Below, piece after piece: positions 6,650-8,806 of a DNA stretch of 8,806 nucleotides; within the stretch, counting starts at the first letter, position 1; every line of letters begins with the position of its first letter. The DNA is from CAG-917 sp051883555. GTDB lineage: Bacteria > Bacillota > Clostridia > Christensenellales > CAG-917. The DNA is taken from positions 1 to 8,806 of the forward strand of contig JBJETY010000032.1 in NCBI GenBank assembly GCA_051883555.1. The letters run 5' to 3'. The notes under the pieces are model-generated. The model was not told the origin of the DNA. It was given only the letters and a program-made list of their open reading frames with translations, and ran no database searches. The position numbers and the translations under genes are program-made.

Positions 6650-7636
6650 ATGAATAGTATACACAATGGACAAAAAATAAGAATTTTAATTTTATATGAG
6701 ATTTTAAAAAGCGAAACAGATGAAAATCATAAGCTTACTACGAACGCACTGCTTGAAAGGCTGAAATCGAAGGGTTTGCTTTGCGACAGAAAAACGCTTT
6801 ATAACGATATCGAAATCTTAAACGAATACGGTTTCGAGGTTTTGACGGATAAGAGCAAAAGCAATTCTTATTACGTCGTATCAAGAGATTTTCAGATTCC
6901 CGAACTCAGAATTTTGATTGACGCCGTTCAGGCGGCAGGGTTTATTACGCCGCACAAAAGCGAGGAACTGGTAGATAAAATTGCTACGCTCGGAGGTAAA
7001 AACAGAGCCGACCTTTTGAAACGGACAACGACCTACAATACTATTAAACATAAAAACGAGTCTATCTTTTACAACGTGTCTGCCATTGACGACGGAATTA
7101 CGTTAAGTAAAAAAATAACTTTTCAGTATTTCGATTACGACGACCTAGGGAAAAGAGTTTATAGGTATAACGGGGCGCGCTATTCCGTTTGTCCGCTTTC
7201 GCTTATGATAAACGACAATTTTTATTATCTTTTGGCATATAGCGACAAAGATAGCGAAATCCGCAACTACAGAGTCGACCGCATGGACAAGGTGGAGTGC
7301 GTCGACGAAAGTTTCGACCATGACAAATTGATGGGGGATTTTAATCCGGACAGTCTGCGCAAAAGCGTTTTTTCAATGTTTTCGGGACATCTTGAAAAAG
7401 TGGAAATCGAATTCGACGGTAGCATTCTTGACGTCGTAAAAGATAAATTCGGCAATATCCCGATTTACGTAAAAGGGAACGATTATAAAATAACCGAAGA
7501 AATTGAAATCAGCCCGACTTTCTTCGGATGGTGTACGCAATTTGGAGATAAATTAAGAATTTTGACGGAAAAAGTCCAAAGGGAATATTTAGACTATCTT
7601 GACGTAATATTGAAAAATTATGAAAGCAAGCGCTAA
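6650..7636 (+). CDS. HTH-WYL domain transcriptional regulator
   Basis: 328 residues from ATG 6650; a TTG start at 6629 would add seven residues (MRDKIKI) but has no better ribosome site. Residues ~9-62 form a winged helix-turn-helix: KIRILILYEILK, then DENHKLTTNALLERLKSKG, with DRKTLYNDIEILNEYGF as the recognition region. A helical linker follows (ELRILIDAVQAAGF). Residues ~155-222 are the WYL domain, with KKITFQYFDYD, the core NFYYLLAYSDKD (190-201) and RNYRVDRMDKV; the conserved arginines of the last block line the ligand pocket in this family. The C-terminus (~225-328) is the usual WCX extension. WYL proteins bind nucleic-acid or nucleotide-like ligands and often control phage-defence loci, including CRISPR-Cas. 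Here the gene lies about 0.6 kb upstream of cas9 on the same strand, with a 16-bp inverted repeat between them. Regulation of the CRISPR genes is an inference from position. Confidence 0.9.
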   Translation: MNSIHNGQKIRILILYEILKSETDENHKLTTNALLERLKSKGLLCDRKTLYNDIEILNEYGFEVLTDKSKSNSYYVVSRDFQIPELRILIDAVQAAGFITPHKSEELVDKIATLGGKNRADLLKRTTTYNTIKHKNESIFYNVSAIDDGITLSKKITFQYFDYDDLGKRVYRYNGARYSVCPLSLMINDNFYYLLAYSDKDSEIRNYRVDRMDKVECVDESFDHDKLMGDFNPDSLRKSVFSMFSGHLEKVEIEFDGSILDVVKDKFGNIPIYVKGNDYKITEEIEISPTFFGWCTQFGDKLRILTEKVQREYLDYLDVILKNYESKR

Positions 7637-8112
7637 ATTATGAAAATAAACGATAATTCCGTTTAATTATCGCCCTTTGCGGTTAAGCAATTTAAAACGC
7701 TTTGGGATTAAATCAAAGAAATTTAATTACAGTTTTGTCCTTGCTAAGTTTTAAGCCGAACGGTGGGCGAACGCTGTATTGACAAAATTCGACAAATAAA
7801 TTATCAAAAAAATGATTTTACTCTTTAATTCGACATAAAATTACGGCATAATGTATTTGTCGATAATTGCGGGATTTTAAGGATAAAGTTTGGTTTTTAA
7901 ATTAAACCTAATAAGCATTTTATATTATTTCCGTTTTGCTGTGCGATAAAATTTTTATAATTTTCAGGCGACAGGCGGGTGATAATTGAAGCAGAAACTT
8001 TGCCGCTTAAATTCTAAGACAAAATAAAGCGTAAAACAAAGTTAAAAAGAGTTTAAAACGAGAAAAGGCTGAGAATAAAAGCAAGAAAAATAAAGATTAA
8101 AATCGTATAAAA
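7637..8112. other. 476-bp intergenic region between the WYL gene and the tracrRNA
   Basis: No gene is seen. A hairpin CGATAATT/AATTATCG with a 6-nt loop (7651-7672) follows the WYL stop; its plus-strand tail is only CCCTTT, so it is at best a weak terminator. TTGACA (7779-7784)-N17-TATCAA (7802-7807) is a possible plus-strand promoter embedded in the inverted-repeat element at 7789-7863. A short inverted repeat GGTTT/AAACC lies near 7891-7907. From about 7910 to 8112 the sequence is purine- and A-rich on the plus strand with no recognisable element; no CRISPR repeat copies are present here. Confidence 0.6.
7789..7863. repeat. 16-bp inverted repeat (15/16) with an internal third half-site
   Basis: TCGACAAATAAATTAT (7789-7804) is the inverse complement, with one mismatch, of ATAATGTATTTGTCGA (7848-7863). 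The arms are 43 bp apart. A third, related copy reading TCGACATAAAATTA starts at 7830 in direct orientation. AATTCGACA is shared by the first and third copies (7786-7794, 7827-7835). The first arm overlaps a TTGACA-N17-TATCAA promoter candidate. The arrangement could be a set of operator half-sites, a long hairpin, or a very small inverted-repeat element. Confidence 0.6.
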
Positions 8113-8225
8113 TAAAAAACTCGCATAAGCGAGTTTCCGCACCAATGTGCAACCGTTAAACGGCGATTTGAAAAATTTTTATTTGAACTAATGGTGTTAA
8201 CCTAAATGGTAGTAAATCATTTAGT
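8113..8225 (-). ncRNA. tracrRNA of the type II CRISPR-Cas locus
   Basis: On the minus strand a transcript starting near 8225 reads first an anti-repeat (about 8217-8181, from ATTTACTACCATTTAGG to CCATTAGTTCAAAT), then AAAAATTTTTCAAATC. A hairpin CCGT/ACGG follows (8153-8163), then a hairpin GCAC/GTGC (8139-8150) and a terminator hairpin AAACTCGC/GCGAGTTT (8117-8136) running into Ts. This is the standard order anti-repeat, linker, nexus-like hairpin, 3' hairpins. The opposite strand of 8181-8217 therefore predicts the CRISPR repeat: about 36 nt, beginning (G/A)TTTGAACTAATGG and ending near GGTAGTAAA. It sits just upstream of cas9 in divergent orientation, as in the well-known Streptococcus pyogenes locus. 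The RNA would pair with pre-crRNA repeats for RNase III processing and then be bound by Cas9. A 7-bp inverted repeat CTAAATG/CATTTAG (8202-8208, 8218-8224) could fold its 5' end. The exact 5' end is inferred from the promoter. Confidence 0.85.
8117..8136 (-). terminator. Intrinsic terminator of the tracrRNA
   Basis: On the minus strand AAACTCGC (8136-8129), loop TTAT (8128-8125) and GCGAGTTT (8124-8117) form an 8-bp hairpin. The T-run extends through 8114 and is followed by ATTTTAT. The plus-strand reading has only TTTCC after the stem, so the orientation is minus. Confidence 0.85.
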
Positions 8226-8231
8226 AACAAT

Positions 8232-8260
8232 AATATATAATCTAAAGGGAGAAAAGTCAA
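8232..8260 (-). promoter_or_regulatory. tracrRNA promoter, inside the cas9 leader
   Basis: On the minus strand TTGACT (8255-8260), a 17-base spacer and TATATT (8232-8237) form a near-consensus vegetative promoter. The predicted start is near 8225, eight bases before the anti-repeat. The promoter lies wholly within the 8225-8267 interval in front of cas9 and covers the cas9 ribosome-binding region. A plus-strand TATAAT (8236-8241), a possible cas9 -10 box without a good -35, overlaps its -10 box. Confidence 0.75.
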
Positions 8261-8267
8261 TAGAAAA

Positions 8268-8806
8268 ATGGAAAAAAATCAAGAAAAATATGAAAAAGAT
8301 TATTTTATCGGTCTTGATATAGGTACGGATTCGATAGGCTGGGCGGTAACGGATACTGAATATAATTTGTTAAGAGATAAAGGCAGTGATTTTTGGGGAA
8401 CTTATTTGTTTGAGGCGGCTGAGACGGCAGAAAAACGCAGAGGGTATAGGACAAGCCGACGCAGACAGCAACGAGCAAGAAACAGAATTCTTATGTTGCA
8501 GGAATTGTTTAAAGAAGAGATAGCTAAGGTTGATCCTACTTTCTTTTTGCGACTTAACAATAGCAATCTGTTGCTCGAAGATAAAGACGAAAGTGTCAAA
8601 TCTCTTCAGACGCTGTTTTCGGACGCCGATTTTTCCGACGCCGAATTCTTTACAAAATATCCTACGATATCACATTTAAGGATGGCGTGCATAAACGGTG
8701 AGGTTACCGACGTGCGTATGTTGTATCTTGCAATCAGCCATATTTTAAAACACAGAGGGCATTTTTTGTTCGAAGGTCAGAATTTTTCTGCCGGCGATAC
8801 GACGAC
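8268..8806 (+). CDS. cas9: Cas9 endonuclease, type II CRISPR-Cas, N-terminal 179 residues (cut by window edge)
   Basis: The frame runs off the right edge. Residues 12-26 (YFIGLDIGTDSIGWA) are the RuvC-I motif, with D17 at the position of the catalytic Asp10 of S. pyogenes Cas9. Residues 52-81 are the arginine-rich bridge helix (AEKRRGYRT, SRRRQQRARNRI, LMLQELF). DPTFFLRL and then, after an acidic stretch, YPTISHLR and MLYLAISHILKHRGHFLFEG match the start of the REC lobe. The HNH domain, the remaining RuvC parts and the PAM-interacting domain lie outside, so activity and PAM cannot be judged. ATG 8268 is the only in-frame start: an upstream in-frame TAA is at 8238-8240. The AAAGGGAG ribosome site (8244-8251) is 16 bases away, longer than usual, which could mean weak translation. 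The tracrRNA is divergent just upstream. cas1, cas2 and the array are expected beyond the right edge. Subtype II-A or II-C cannot be settled from this part. Confidence 0.95.
   Translation, partial: MEKNQEKYEKDYFIGLDIGTDSIGWAVTDTEYNLLRDKGSDFWGTYLFEAAETAEKRRGYRTSRRRQQRARNRILMLQELFKEEIAKVDPTFFLRLNNSNLLLEDKDESVKSLQTLFSDADFSDAEFFTKYPTISHLRMACINGEVTDVRMLYLAISHILKHRGHFLFEGQNFSAGDTT

Noticed and set aside
7651..7672. Terminator of the WYL gene
   Set aside because: The 8-bp stem is AT-rich and followed by CCCTTTGCGG with no proper T-tract; mentioned only as a weak hairpin.
8181..8217. A single CRISPR repeat or start of an array upstream of cas9
   Set aside because: Only one copy is present and it is followed on the minus strand by hairpins and a terminator, so it is the anti-repeat of a tracrRNA and not an array.

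Overview
The window is AT-rich DNA. Its Shine-Dalgarno sequences, BspA-type leucine-rich-repeat lipoprotein, Wzx-type flippase and type II CRISPR signature all point to a low-GC Gram-positive anaerobe (Bacillota), most likely an uncultured gut or host-associated Clostridia-like lineage. That placement is inferred from gene content and style; there is no rRNA or marker gene to confirm it.

Layout, left to right. (1) 2-1360 (+): C-terminal part of a polysaccharide flippase of the MATE/Wzx superfamily, running off the left edge. (2) 1361-2003: 643 bp without a credible gene, holding a GTTTAAGC repeat/inverted-repeat cluster and a strong intrinsic terminator (1621-1648). (3) 2004-3917 (-): a BspA-like LRR lipoprotein with its own promoter and Shine-Dalgarno sequence. 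(4) 4205-5221 (+): an orphan phage-type baseplate/tail protein (BppU-like N-terminus, tail-collar C-terminus) with a strong Shine-Dalgarno sequence and its own terminator. (5) 5343-6254 (+): a TIGR01212-family radical SAM protein. (6) 6650-7636 (+): an HTH-WYL transcriptional regulator. (7) 7637-8112: an intergenic region with a 16-bp inverted repeat (15/16 matches). (8) about 8113-8225 (-): an unlabelled tracrRNA gene. (9) 8268-8806 (+): the first 179 codons of cas9, cut by the right edge.

The most interesting part is the right-hand 1.2 kb. It is the left end of a type II CRISPR-Cas locus in which tracrRNA and cas9 are divergent. The tracrRNA can be read completely from the sequence: promoter (TTGACT-N17-TATATT), anti-repeat, two short hairpins and a terminator hairpin. 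The anti-repeat predicts the CRISPR repeat of an array that lies outside the window. The tracrRNA promoter lies entirely inside the short cas9 leader, so the two transcription units probably interfere. A WYL regulator next door and a palindromic element between it and the CRISPR genes suggest, but do not prove, dedicated transcriptional control.

The remaining genes look like independent single-gene units (surface lipoprotein, orphan tail protein, radical SAM enzyme) and not one pathway. The radical SAM and WYL genes both lack a Shine-Dalgarno sequence and both have an extended -10-like box 6-7 nt upstream of ATG, which suggests leaderless mRNAs.
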